64,000 nt of DNA from CAZKWG01 sp964615375. GTDB lineage: Bacteria; Myxococcota_A; UBA796; CAZKWG01. Location: positions 62,001 through 126,000 of the forward strand of contig CAZTOW010000021.1 of assembly GCA_964615375.1 (NCBI GenBank), read 5' to 3'. Positions 26,710 to 34,144 of this stretch are shown one piece after another (within the stretch, counting starts at the first letter, position 1; every line of letters starts with the position of its first letter). The notes under the pieces are model-generated. The model was given only the letters and a program-made list of their open reading frames with translations. It had not been told where the DNA came from and ran no database searches. The position numbers were made by a program, and so were the translations under genes.

Positions 26710-27243
26710 GTGCCCCCCGTCCAGCTCCGCCCGATCACCGTCGCCGACCTCGACGCGCTCGTAGCGCTCGACGCCGACCCCGAGGTCATGCGCTTCATCA
26801 ACGGCGGCCAGCCCACGCCGCGCGCGCTGGCGGAGGAGTTCCTGCTGCCCCGGATGCTCGCGGCGGCGGTCCGGCCAGGGCTCGGCTTCTTCGCCGTCGA
26901 GTCGCCTGAGGGCGCGTTTCTGGGCTGGGTCCACCTGCGCCTGGACAGCTTCGAGCCCGCCTGGGCGGAGATCGGCTACCGCCTGGCCCGGCCCTTCTGG
27001 GGACAGGGGGTTGCGACCACGGCGTCGAGGCTGCTGGTCCGACGCGCGTTCGAGGAGCTCGGCTTCGACGTGGTCAGCGCGCGGGCCATGCCGGAGAACC
27101 TGGCCTCTCGCCGCGTGATGGAGAAGGTGGGGCTGAGCGAGACTGGGCGCTTCGTGTTCCCGGGGAGAGTCCTGCCGGGGCTCGTCGTGCCCGAGGTGGA
27201 GGGGGTGCTCTACACGCTGCGGCGTGAGGACTGGGTCGGGTAG
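26710..27243 (+). CDS. GNAT N-acetyltransferase (RimJ/RimL-like)
   Basis: A 177-residue acetyltransferase. The GTG at 26710 is chosen because AGAGGAG sits six bases upstream; an earlier GTG at 26689 has none. The fold is clear: first strand VQLRPITVADLDALVALDADPEVMRFI, motif D-like WVHLRLDS and EIGYRLARPFWGQGVAT, which is the acetyl-CoA-binding motif A (R/Q-x-x-G-x-G/A), and a C-terminal ASRRVMEKVGLSETGRF segment typical of RimJ/RimL enzymes that acetylate ribosomal proteins or small molecules. Substrate unknown. The gene stands alone and is flanked on both sides by the same 15-bp repeat. Confidence 0.88.
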   Translation: MPPVQLRPITVADLDALVALDADPEVMRFINGGQPTPRALAEEFLLPRMLAAAVRPGLGFFAVESPEGAFLGWVHLRLDSFEPAWAEIGYRLARPFWGQGVATTASRLLVRRAFEELGFDVVSARAMPENLASRRVMEKVGLSETGRFVFPGRVLPGLVVPEVEGVLYTLRREDWVG

Positions 27244-27418
27244 CATGGGGCGTGGCGCGGCACAGGAGACAGAGGCACCAGGGGCGCCGAGCGGCGGGTG
27301 TCCAGGTGCCCGGACTGGGTGGCGACCGGCTGCCGTGGAGGCGCTGACCAGCTATTGATCGGCAGTCGTGCGGGCCGGCAGCCCGCGAAATTCATGGGGT
27401 TGCCCCTACTTGGGATCC

Positions 27419-27433
27419 GGGATCGGCAGTGGC
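27419..27433. repeat. REP-like 15-bp motif, fourth exact copy
   Basis: An exact copy of the 15-mer found three times on the other side of the GNAT gene, same orientation. Partial copies precede (27357) and follow (27451) it, and a GC-rich inverted repeat (GCGGGC-CGGCA-GCCCGC, about 27370-27386) lies between. The 296-bp gap 27244-27539 holds nothing else recognisable. Confidence 0.7.
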
Positions 27434-27539
27434 ACACCAGCGAGGCTGGCGGGTCGGCAGTTGCGCTTGAGCGCGAGCGCGCCTGGGGCGATGAAGCCAC
27501 AGGCGCGCTATGGTGAACGGGTCCTGTCGGGTGTGGTCG

Positions 27540-27956
27540 CTACTCCGAACCCTCAGGACCGGCGGCCGGCGCTTCTGCGTCGGTCGCTGCTTTCACCTTG
27601 CCCAGCCGGGCGCGGAGGTGGGCCATGGCGGTCGCCTCCAGCGCCGGGTCCGCGTCCGGGTGCTCAGCCAGGACCACGCGCAGCTCGGCGAAGGCGTCGC
27701 CCTCGCCGGTGTGCTCGTCGAGCAGCTCCTCGACCAGGGCTTCGACTCGCCCACGGGACCGGAGCACCGGCGCGGGGTCCGGCTCTTCGCCGTTGGCGAT
27801 GGCCGTGACGAAGGCGTGCACGGTCAGCGCGTGATCTTCGGCGGCGCGGCGAAGGGACTCCGCAGCCTGCCGCTGCTGCTCGGCGGTCGTGTAGATGGTG
27901 GACAAGGCGGTGCCCCGCTCCAAGGAGGGTCGGGGGACGGGATCGAGGGACGTCAT
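27540..27956 (-). CDS. small helical protein of unknown function under a recombinase-type promoter
   Basis: A 138-residue protein, mostly helical, with an Ala/Glu-rich core (AEQQRQAAESLRRAAEDHAL, VEALVEELLDEHTGEGDAFAELR) and an acidic Pro/Ala-rich tail. No domain was recognised. GGAG lies five bases before the ATG at 27956. Upstream on the same strand (28067-28098) is a promoter-like element of exactly the same architecture as those before the two serine recombinases, 111 bp from the start; this hints that the gene is a regulated accessory of the mobile system. The leader contains an inverted repeat (TCAGGGCCACGCCCTGA, 28015-28031) that could fold in the RNA. Confidence 0.65.
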   Translation of the reverse strand: MTSLDPVPRPSLERGTALSTIYTTAEQQRQAAESLRRAAEDHALTVHAFVTAIANGEEPDPAPVLRSRGRVEALVEELLDEHTGEGDAFAELRVVLAEHPDADPALEATAMAHLRARLGKVKAATDAEAPAAGPEGSE

Positions 27957-28066
27957 CGGGTCTCCATGCTCGCGAGGAATTCACGCGCGGCGGCGAGCGA
28001 ACCGCGCGTGTTTCAGGGCGTGGCCCTGAAGGTTCTGAGGGTCGGCGACCCCCGAGAACCTGCTTT

Positions 28067-28098
28067 GCAAAAGGCATACCAGGGGGTGTGGCTGTCAA
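28067..28098 (-). promoter_or_regulatory. sigma-54-like promoter (copy 3 of 3)
   Basis: Reading leftward: TTGACA (28098-28093), 12 bp, then TGG-TATGCCTTTT-GCA, that is GG (28080-28079), exactly 10 bases, GC (28068-28067). The GG-N10-GC spacing and the TTTTGCA end fit the -24/-12 sigma-54 consensus. The TTGACA block 12 bp upstream is shared with both recombinase promoters. It reads toward the small gene at 27540-27956. Confidence 0.55.
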
Positions 28099-28456
28099 CG
28101 GGGCGCCAAGGGGATGGCGAAGGTCGCTGTACATGATTGGCTGGCGGACGCGGTTGTAGGCGGCGAATTCGGGAGCGGAGGAGGACGACGCTGGATGTGG
28201 CCTGCGGCGGTCGCGGCGGCGCGCTGGGTGGCGCGCGGACCAACACCGCCAGCGGAGCGCCAGACGAGGGGCATGGCGCGCTGCGCTCAAGCGCCGGTGA
28301 GCGCGGGCGCGGGGGACGGCGGGCCGCTCGTCCGCGGGGCGCTCGGCCGTGCTCGGGGACCTCCCGGGGCCGATGGCCAGGCGTCGCCATCGCCAGCTCC
28401 ACCGGACAGGTGCCCTACCGAGCCTCCTGCGCCCGAGTCCCCCAGGCATGTCAGGA

Positions 28457-28495
28457 CCAGCGGACATGACATGCGGGCCCAGCAGACATGACATG
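28457..28495. repeat. 17-bp direct repeat pair (possible insertion-sequence end)
   Basis: Two copies of CCAGCRGACATGACATG, one mismatch, start at 28457 and 28479 (22-bp period), preceded by a related GGCATGTCAGGACC. Staggered short direct repeats containing TGTCATGTC in reverse orientation are reminiscent of the multiple terminal repeats at the ends of IS21-type elements. No transposase is near, so this would be an isolated remnant. Alternatively it is a pair of regulator-binding sites. Confidence 0.4.
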
Positions 28496-29133
28496 GTCCT
28501 GCCGGCCCAGCGATTTCCACGCCTGGACCCTTTCTTACCGCAGCTTGTCGCGTCCGGGTGGGCTGGCAGCCGACCGCGTGCCTGAATCCGCCTTCACCAG
28601 CGGCGACTCCCCGGCGTTGACCGGCTCCTTGTCGCGCTTGTCGCGCTGTTTGGCCTGGATGCCCGAGTCTGCGAGATTCTGGACCCGAGATCTCGGCCTC
28701 ACCCCATCACTAACCGCACTTGCTGCATCGCTCCGCAGCCCGCCCTTCTGGCCCTTCAGCCCACGGCGCCCGCCGTGATCGATTTTGTGTACAGTCTGCG
28801 AATCAGCCCTGTGTTGTGTGGACACTACACACGCGGCCTGCAACGCCAGCGCTCCGCGATTTTCGGTTCACCGCGCAGATTCGAAAACGCGAATCACCCC
28901 GTTGTTCCAGCGCGATTCCACGCCGGACGGGTGTCCGCTCTTGCCCCCACCAAGAGCCAGAATTTGGCACCATATGGCTCTTCCACGTCCATCCGTCCTT
29001 AACGCGCAGACTCGCCATCTCCAGCGATTTTTCGGCGTTTTCACTTTCCGAAAACACGCTGGACCACGCTATACTTGTGTTCATCCCCACGCCGCCCCTT
29101 CGACCGGTGGCCGGGCCCAGAGAGAGGACGCCC

Positions 29134-29325
29134 ATGGCGAAGCCCCGTCGGCGCAAGGCCCCCGAGATCCAGACGTTCACCGTCGTCACCATCCACCGTC
29201 GCCCACCCGACGCCGAAGCCCGCCTGGCCCGCGCCGCCCGCACCTGCCTCGCGGTGGTCGCGGAGGCCAACGCAGAGCATGATTCGGTCGGCGCACAGAC
29301 CCGAATTCACAAGAAGGCAGGCTGA
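29134..29325 (+). CDS. small basic protein upstream of recombinase 1
   Basis: A 63-residue protein beginning MAKPRRRKAPEIQTFT. GAGAGGA precedes the ATG by five bases and a TATACT -10-like hexamer lies 50 bp upstream, so expression is plausible. The N-terminus is strongly basic, followed by a strand (TFTVVTIHRR) and an Ala-rich helix (AEARLARAARTCLAVVAEA). No family was recognised. It lies 46 bp ahead of the recombinase promoter in the same direction. It could be a DNA-binding accessory such as a recombination directionality factor, but the size and charge are the only support. Confidence 0.55.
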   Translation: MAKPRRRKAPEIQTFTVVTIHRRPPDAEARLARAARTCLAVVAEANAEHDSVGAQTRIHKKAG

Positions 29326-29370
29326 AGTCCCGTCGGCACCGTTAAAGTTCACGAATCGACCGAACCGCCC

Positions 29371-29402
29371 TTGACAGGCGGGCGCCCTGGCATTCTGTTT
29401 GC
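29371..29402 (+). promoter_or_regulatory. sigma-54-like promoter of recombinase 1 (copy 1 of 3)
   Basis: TTGACA (29371-29376), 12 bp, then TGG-CATTCTGTTT-GCA with GG at 29389-29390 and GC at 29401-29402, exactly 10 bases apart. TGGCAT-N5-TTGCA matches the sigma-54 -24/-12 consensus well, while no acceptable sigma-70 -10 hexamer lies 16-18 bp after TTGACA. A start of transcription near 29414 would give a ~40-base leader to the ATG at 29455. Confidence 0.65.
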
Positions 29403-29454
29403 ATGGTAGGGCGTCTGCCCTCCCCGACCCCAACAGAACCCGTGGAGCCTCGCC

Positions 29455-31485
29455 ATGCGCGCGATCCTGTACTGCCGCGTCTCCTCCGACCTCCAGCGCG
29501 AGATGGGGACCATCGAGTCTCAGCGCGACGCGCTCATCGCCTACGCCAACGCCCAGGGCTGGGCCATCGTCGCCGTCGAGGCCGACGACGGCTTCACCGG
29601 CACCATCGCGCCGTGGGAGCGCCCCGCCCTGGCCCGGGTGCTCGATCAGGCCCGCCGCAAGGTCGTGGACGTCATCGTGGTCTACGCCATCGACCGCATC
29701 GCCCGCGACGACAACAACGTGGACTTCGCGCTCGTCCGCAAGGACCTGATGAAGTGGGGCGTGAAGCTCGCGACGCCCAAGGGCGTGCTCAACTTCGACC
29801 GGCCCGAGGATCGGCTCAACCAGGACATCCTCTCGGCCCTGGCCAGCTACGAGCGGCACCAGATCAAGGATCGCACGGTGCGCGGGCGGCGGGCCTCGAT
29901 CCTGAAGGGCGGGCGACCGCTGTCCGATCTTCCGCTCGGCTACCGCTGGGTGGATGAGACGCGGGCCCTTGAGGTCGTCGAGGCCGAAGCCGCCACCGTG
30001 CGCGAGATCTTCCGGCTCGTGGGCGACGAGGGGCTGGGGGTCGGCGCGGCGTCCAAGAAGCTCAAGCGCATGGGCGTGCAGACGCACCGCTGCAAGCACG
30101 GCGACAACAAGCACGTCACGGCCGGGCTCGTGCGGCTGGTCGTGCAGCGTGACCTCTACCATCTCGGGACCTGGGAGGCGCACCCGACCTGGCTCCCTGG
30201 GCATCGCGTGCCCGCCGTGCCGCTCGTGAGCGAGGAGCTGTGGCAGCGGGCCAACCGCGTCGTGGCCATGAACTACCGCCGACACGAGACCGTCCACAAC
30301 CAGGAGTACCTGCTCAAGGGCTTCGGCCGATGTGCAGACTGCGGGGCGTGCTTCCGCATCCACACCCAGCATGCCTCCTCGTCGCAGGGCCGGACGCCAT
30401 ACCAGTATTACCGCTGCAACAACAACCAGGAGCGGATCAACCAGCCCCGGTGCGCCTCCAAGCTGGTGCGCGCCGACGCGGTGGACGAGGCGGTCTGGGG
30501 CCACCTCACACGCCTGCTCACACAGCCGGGGTTGCTGCGCGCCGAGATCGAGCGGGTGCTGAACGAGGAGCAGAAGAAGCAGCCGAGCGCCGAGGCGGCA
30601 ATGAAGGAGGTGGAGGCGCAGCTCGCGGCGCTCGACGAGTCGCGAGCGCGGGGGCTGCGCGCCATGACCAAGGGGCTCGTGAGCGAGGAGGACTTCGCCG
30701 AACTGGCGGCTGAGCTCGATACCCAGCGCGCGCCGCTGCGGCAGCGCCGGGACCTGCTCGCGCTGGCACAGCAGACGGAGACCGACCGGGCCGCCCGGCT
30801 GAAGGCCATCGAGGCCCAGGTGGCGGAGCTGGCACCCAGGCTGGGCAAGCTGTCCTTCGAGGAGCGGCGCGCGCTGCTGCACGATCTGGTCGAGGAGGTG
30901 ACTGTGGATACGCGGGGGAGGACGATTCAGGTCGTGACACTGCTCGGGCTGGTCGAGCCCTCGGCGGTGGAGCCCGGCGCGACCGGGACGACCACCCTGA
31001 CCCCTGGCAAGGCCCGCCCCAGGCTCGCCGCCGCCCGCGTGGCCCGCGTGACGCCAAAGCGGAAGGGCCTTGGGACGAAGTCGGCACACCGGTCCCTGCC
31101 CCTTTGCCAACCGCAACAAGCTCCTTATAGTTTTGAGCTTCATCTACTATCAACAGATCTATTCCGATATCATCCCAGGCGATCCCAGGGTCATACTCCC
31201 ACTTTTTCGGCAGCTCCATCTTCTCAGCGATCCAGGCGGCCGTGCCCTCCTTCAGGATGGCCTCCTCGCGCTCGCTCAGGTCCTCCTTGCCCTCGGCGTT
31301 GCGTTGTCTCAGCGCGATCTCGCGTTGGATGGCCTCGGTGCGCTCCGCGTAGGCGCGCAGCACGCCTTCGTTCATGCGCGTCCGACCGAGCGAGGTGTAG
31401 GCCAGCAAGACCACGTCGTATTCGCCTGCCTGGAAGCGGGTCCACTTGCTGGCGCGCTCCTCGGGCGTGTCCGTCTCGCTGGTGA
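29455..31485 (+). CDS. large serine recombinase 1, tail runs into disrupted gene
   Basis: A 676-codon open frame encoding a large serine recombinase. Residues 1-~145 are the resolvase catalytic domain with Ser10 (LYCRVSSDLQ) and the expected Arg residues (IDRIARDD, YERHQIKDRTVRGRR). Residues ~160-260 are the recombinase DNA-binding domain. A zinc ribbon follows (CADCGACF ... YRCNNNQ ... RCASK) and then a coiled coil (~385-480) as in integrases that control directionality. Such enzymes cut both att sites with a phosphoserine link and integrate or excise elements. From about residue 540 (about 31080) the frame reads antisense through a methylase-helicase gene, so the last ~135 residues are not native; the original stop seems lost at the junction. 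Expression is likely from the promoter at 29371. Confidence 0.9.
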   Translation: MRAILYCRVSSDLQREMGTIESQRDALIAYANAQGWAIVAVEADDGFTGTIAPWERPALARVLDQARRKVVDVIVVYAIDRIARDDNNVDFALVRKDLMKWGVKLATPKGVLNFDRPEDRLNQDILSALASYERHQIKDRTVRGRRASILKGGRPLSDLPLGYRWVDETRALEVVEAEAATVREIFRLVGDEGLGVGAASKKLKRMGVQTHRCKHGDNKHVTAGLVRLVVQRDLYHLGTWEAHPTWLPGHRVPAVPLVSEELWQRANRVVAMNYRRHETVHNQEYLLKGFGRCADCGACFRIHTQHASSSQGRTPYQYYRCNNNQERINQPRCASKLVRADAVDEAVWGHLTRLLTQPGLLRAEIERVLNEEQKKQPSAEAAMKEVEAQLAALDESRARGLRAMTKGLVSEEDFAELAAELDTQRAPLRQRRDLLALAQQTETDRAARLKAIEAQVAELAPRLGKLSFEERRALLHDLVEEVTVDTRGRTIQVVTLLGLVEPSAVEPGATGTTTLTPGKARPRLAAARVARVTPKRKGLGTKSAHRSLPLCQPQQAPYSFELHLLSTDLFRYHPRRSQGHTPTFSAAPSSQRSRRPCPPSGWPPRARSGPPCPRRCVVSARSRVGWPRCAPRRRAARLRSCASDRARCRPARPRRIRLPGSGSTCWRAPRACPSRW

Positions 31486-34144
31486 GCAGGCCCTTGCGCG
31501 GGCCGCGCGAGATGACTTTGCGTTTGCTGCCGATGACCGCGACGCGGTAGTCGGGCAGCACCCGCCGGATGTCGGCCTCCCACTTCCAGATGATCGAGTT
31601 GGGCACCAGGACGACGGGGCGGCGCACCCAGCCCTCCTGGCGCGCGTGGGCCAGGACCGCGATGCCGGTGTAGGTCTTGCCGACGCCCACGTCGAAAGCC
31701 ACCATGCCGCCTTTGTTCGCCAGGATGCGCCGGGCGCCCGCGACCTGGTGGGGATGCAGGCGCGGCCCCTTGGGCGCCCACCGGGCGATGGGCAGCGGCT
31801 CGGATGCGTAGGTCGGAGCGACGTAGCCCCGGAACAGGCGGTTGTAGACCTCCTCGATGCGGACGCGCAGGGGCTCGTCGCCGCCCAGCCAGACGCGGAA
31901 ATCGCTCTCCCAGGCTTCGGCCGCCTTCAGGCGGACCTCGTCGATGTCGTCGCTCTGCTTCTGCTTCTTGGGCTTGAACAGAGTGCGATCGTGGTTCATC
32001 CAGCCGATGCACGAGAGCGTCTCGGGAGACACGCCGCGCACGTTGTCCAGGTCGCTGTACTCGCGGTCGACGAGGCTGACCAGGCCGTTGACGCGCTCCA
32101 GCGTGATCGCTGGCAGGGATCCGTGCTTCTTCTGGAGCCGGGCGTTGATCCACGCCTCCACGATGTCGAGCGGAATCCAGCCCTGGCGCGGCGACAGGCC
32201 GTCAATCTCCTCGTAGGTCGCCGGTCGGATCGCCGTCAGCAGCTCGCGCGCATGCACCGTGGCGATGGCGTCGGCCTGACTGGCGATGGCCGTGGCCCGG
32301 TCGTAGCGGGGCCACAGGTGTCCGGTCAGGTAGTGGTCGCGGGGCAGCAGCGGCCCAGCGCCCGTCTTCGGGTCGCGGTCCCAGAACCAGCCGCCCTTGA
32401 TCAGCGCGTCCACGGCGGCGCGGGAGGAGAAGGGCGCGCTGTTATGCTCGCGCCAGGCGGCTTCGAGTTCGGCGAGCGTGAGCGCGCGGCGGCTCTTGAA
32501 CAGCCACTCGGCCAGTGCCAACACATCGTCTCTTCTGCCATTGTAACGTCGTGTTACAGCCGGGCGCTGCTGGAGTCCGGGGATCAGCTCGCCGAGCTTC
32601 GTGAACGCGGCCAGGAAGCGCTCGGCGCCCGTGAGCGAGCGGGGCGGACGCGCGAGCCCCACCAGGACCGCGTCCATCCAGGGGCTGCCGTATCGCGCGC
32701 GCCAGCTCGTCAGGGCGTGGTGCAGTTCGCCCCAGAGCTGGGCGGCCTCCTCGGGGCTCTCGGTGGCGAGCTGCGTCAGGTAGCGGTCCACGCGCAGCCC
32801 GAGCGCCACGGCCAGCGCGTGCTTGTCGCTCAGGCCGTCGGCCTCGTCGCGTACCTGGCGCAGTACCCCAGCGCTGGTCAGGAAGGGCGACGGGGCCTCG
32901 TCCTCGGCGTCGGGGTCGGCGTCGATGGCGCAGGCGGCGCAGATGGGCCGCTCCACCAGCGGCGGCAGCTTCGAGAACTTCCCCTCGATGGTGTAGCGGT
33001 AGAACTTCGATGGCTGGTCCTCGCCCTCGTCCTTGCCGACCTCGCGGCCCAGGATGTTCGCTGGGTGTCGGTTGAAGTAGTCGCCCTCGATGATGTAGCG
33101 GTCTTCGGCGGGCAGCTCGTCCATGCTCACGCCGCGCGCCCGGAAGAAGATCAGGTCGGTCACCAGGTTCACGCCGGGGAACAGCTCGCTGGGCAGGCGG
33201 AAGGCGGCCGACAGGTGGTGACGGCGCAGGACGGTGGCGCGCAGCTTCTCGTTGCGCGCCGCGCGACCGCTCAGGAAGCCAGACGGGACCAGGAAGACGC
33301 CGAGCCCCCGAGGGGCGAGCAGGTCGAGCCCGCGACGCAGGAAGTAGGCGTAGGCCGCCTTCTCCCGGTAGTCGCGATCCGGGTCTTCGGAGATGGACGC
33401 GCCGCGCGCGCCGTAGGGCGGGTTGGAGATCACGAGCTTGAGCCGGCCGTTGACCTTGGCGCCGCGCTCGCGCACCCAGCGCTCGAACGGCCCCTGAAAC
33501 ATGTCCAGGTCGGGGCGCAGGGTCTGGAGCATCCGTGCAGAGAGGGCAGACCACTCGACTGTCAGCCAGTCTACGCTCTCGAAGCCGGGGCCGGACAGCG
33601 CGCGCACGAAGCGCCCGATGCCCGCCGAGGGCTCCAACGCAAGCACCCGACCGGCGCGGCTCTGGAGCCCCCGGAGCAGGGGCTGGACCACGCGCGCGAC
33701 CTCAGCGGCGACGGCCGTGGGCGTGTAGTATTCGTGAATGAGGCCGCGCTGCTCGGGGGTCTCCGAACCCTCGGGAAAGCGAGCTTTCACCTTCTCGATG
33801 CTGAGCCCGCCCCAGCCGGAGTACAGGGCCAGCGCGGCGCGATCCTGGGCCGTGATCTGGTCGGGCGTCTTGCGCGCCAGGATCTCCATCGCGCGCAGGT
33901 TGGCGTTGGTGCGCTGAGCGGCCGTCCAGAGGTCGGGTGGCGCGTTGGGTTGGGTTGGCTTCGCGGGCGGCGCCTCGCCATCGTCCGCGTCCAGCACCCG
34001 CGCCATGAGGGTCAGCAGGCGCGGGCGATGGCGTCGAAAGAAGCCGCTCATGTAGGCCGACGAGACGCCGGCCGGCGGGGAGGTGGTGAGCGCACCTTGC
34101 AGCGCCTCCAGCAGCAGGTCGGCCTCTTCGGCGATGGGGTTCAT
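30518..34144 (-). CDS. DNA methylase-helicase, truncated at the recombinase junction
   Basis: The open frame is 1208 codons, but only residues 1 to ~1009 (34144 down to about 31115) are authentic; the rest is antisense to recombinase 1. The N-terminal part is an N6-adenine methyltransferase: YTPTAVAAEVARV target-recognition block, ALEPSAGIGRFV motif I, and N241 in ISNPPYGARG (motif IV). After a helical middle comes a superfamily 2 helicase: LHPHQVAGARRIL, Walker A VAFDVGVGKTYTG (Lys823), VVLVPNSIIWKWE, and the DEAQ box at Asp1001-Glu1002 (LLIVDEAQNYKEL). Sequence identity to any helicase ends there, and RecA domain 2 is missing. Full homologues are typically near 1700-2000 residues and belong to large plasmids and phages. 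The DEAQ stretch is unusually AT-rich for this gene. It overlaps the upstream gene by ATGA. Confidence 0.85.
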   Translation of the reverse strand: MNPIAEEADLLLEALQGALTTSPPAGVSSAYMSGFFRRHRPRLLTLMARVLDADDGEAPPAKPTQPNAPPDLWTAAQRTNANLRAMEILARKTPDQITAQDRAALALYSGWGGLSIEKVKARFPEGSETPEQRGLIHEYYTPTAVAAEVARVVQPLLRGLQSRAGRVLALEPSAGIGRFVRALSGPGFESVDWLTVEWSALSARMLQTLRPDLDMFQGPFERWVRERGAKVNGRLKLVISNPPYGARGASISEDPDRDYREKAAYAYFLRRGLDLLAPRGLGVFLVPSGFLSGRAARNEKLRATVLRRHHLSAAFRLPSELFPGVNLVTDLIFFRARGVSMDELPAEDRYIIEGDYFNRHPANILGREVGKDEGEDQPSKFYRYTIEGKFSKLPPLVERPICAACAIDADPDAEDEAPSPFLTSAGVLRQVRDEADGLSDKHALAVALGLRVDRYLTQLATESPEEAAQLWGELHHALTSWRARYGSPWMDAVLVGLARPPRSLTGAERFLAAFTKLGELIPGLQQRPAVTRRYNGRRDDVLALAEWLFKSRRALTLAELEAAWREHNSAPFSSRAAVDALIKGGWFWDRDPKTGAGPLLPRDHYLTGHLWPRYDRATAIASQADAIATVHARELLTAIRPATYEEIDGLSPRQGWIPLDIVEAWINARLQKKHGSLPAITLERVNGLVSLVDREYSDLDNVRGVSPETLSCIGWMNHDRTLFKPKKQKQSDDIDEVRLKAAEAWESDFRVWLGGDEPLRVRIEEVYNRLFRGYVAPTYASEPLPIARWAPKGPRLHPHQVAGARRILANKGGMVAFDVGVGKTYTGIAVLAHARQEGWVRRPVVLVPNSIIWKWEADIRRVLPDYRVAVIGSKRKVISRGPRKGLLTSETDTPEERASKWTRFQAGEYDVVLLAYTSLGRTRMNEGVLRAYAERTEAIQREIALRQRNAEGKEDLSEREEAILKEGTAAWIAEKMELPKKWEYDPGIAWDDIGIDLLIVDEAQNYKELVAVGKGAGTGVPTSSQGPSALASRGPRGRRRAWGGPCQGSGWSSRSRRAPPPRARPARAVSRPESSSPAYPQSPPRPDRAAARAAPRRTACPAWVPAPPPGPRWPSAGRPGRSPSAVPARAGPGAAAAARAGYRAQPPVRRSPPRSRAPWSWRAAPALATRRAPRAAPPPPSLPPRRSAASSAPRSAPARSRRAATPAV

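Larger units (their letters stand above)
27957..29133. other. 1.2-kb non-coding region with leader, promoter and repeats
   Basis: No protein-coding gene is supported between 27957 and 29133. It holds the leader and sigma-54-like promoter of the leftward small gene (to 28098), a pair of 17-bp direct repeats near 28457-28495, and from about 28780 a less GC-rich stretch. That stretch includes a good -10 hexamer (TATACT, about 29080) 50 bp before the next small gene. Several open frames here overlap each other in different phases without Shine-Dalgarno sites. Confidence 0.6.

Noticed and set aside
26251..27460. Possible CRISPR array from repeated 15-mer
   Set aside because: Spacing is irregular, repeats are too short, a gene lies between copies and no cas genes are present.
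28720..29270. Overlapping open frames on both strands upstream of recombinase 1
   Set aside because: Mutually overlapping phases without ribosome-binding sites; only the short 29134-29325 gene is supported.
29371..29400. Classical sigma-70 promoter reading of the recombinase 1 upstream element
   Set aside because: TTGACA is perfect but no TATAAT-like hexamer lies 16-18 bp downstream in any of the three copies; the GG-N10-GC element is the conserved part. Not fully excluded.
29041..31143. 700-codon minus-strand frame opposite recombinase 1
   Set aside because: Shadow; the plus strand has the serine recombinase catalytic and zinc-ribbon motifs.
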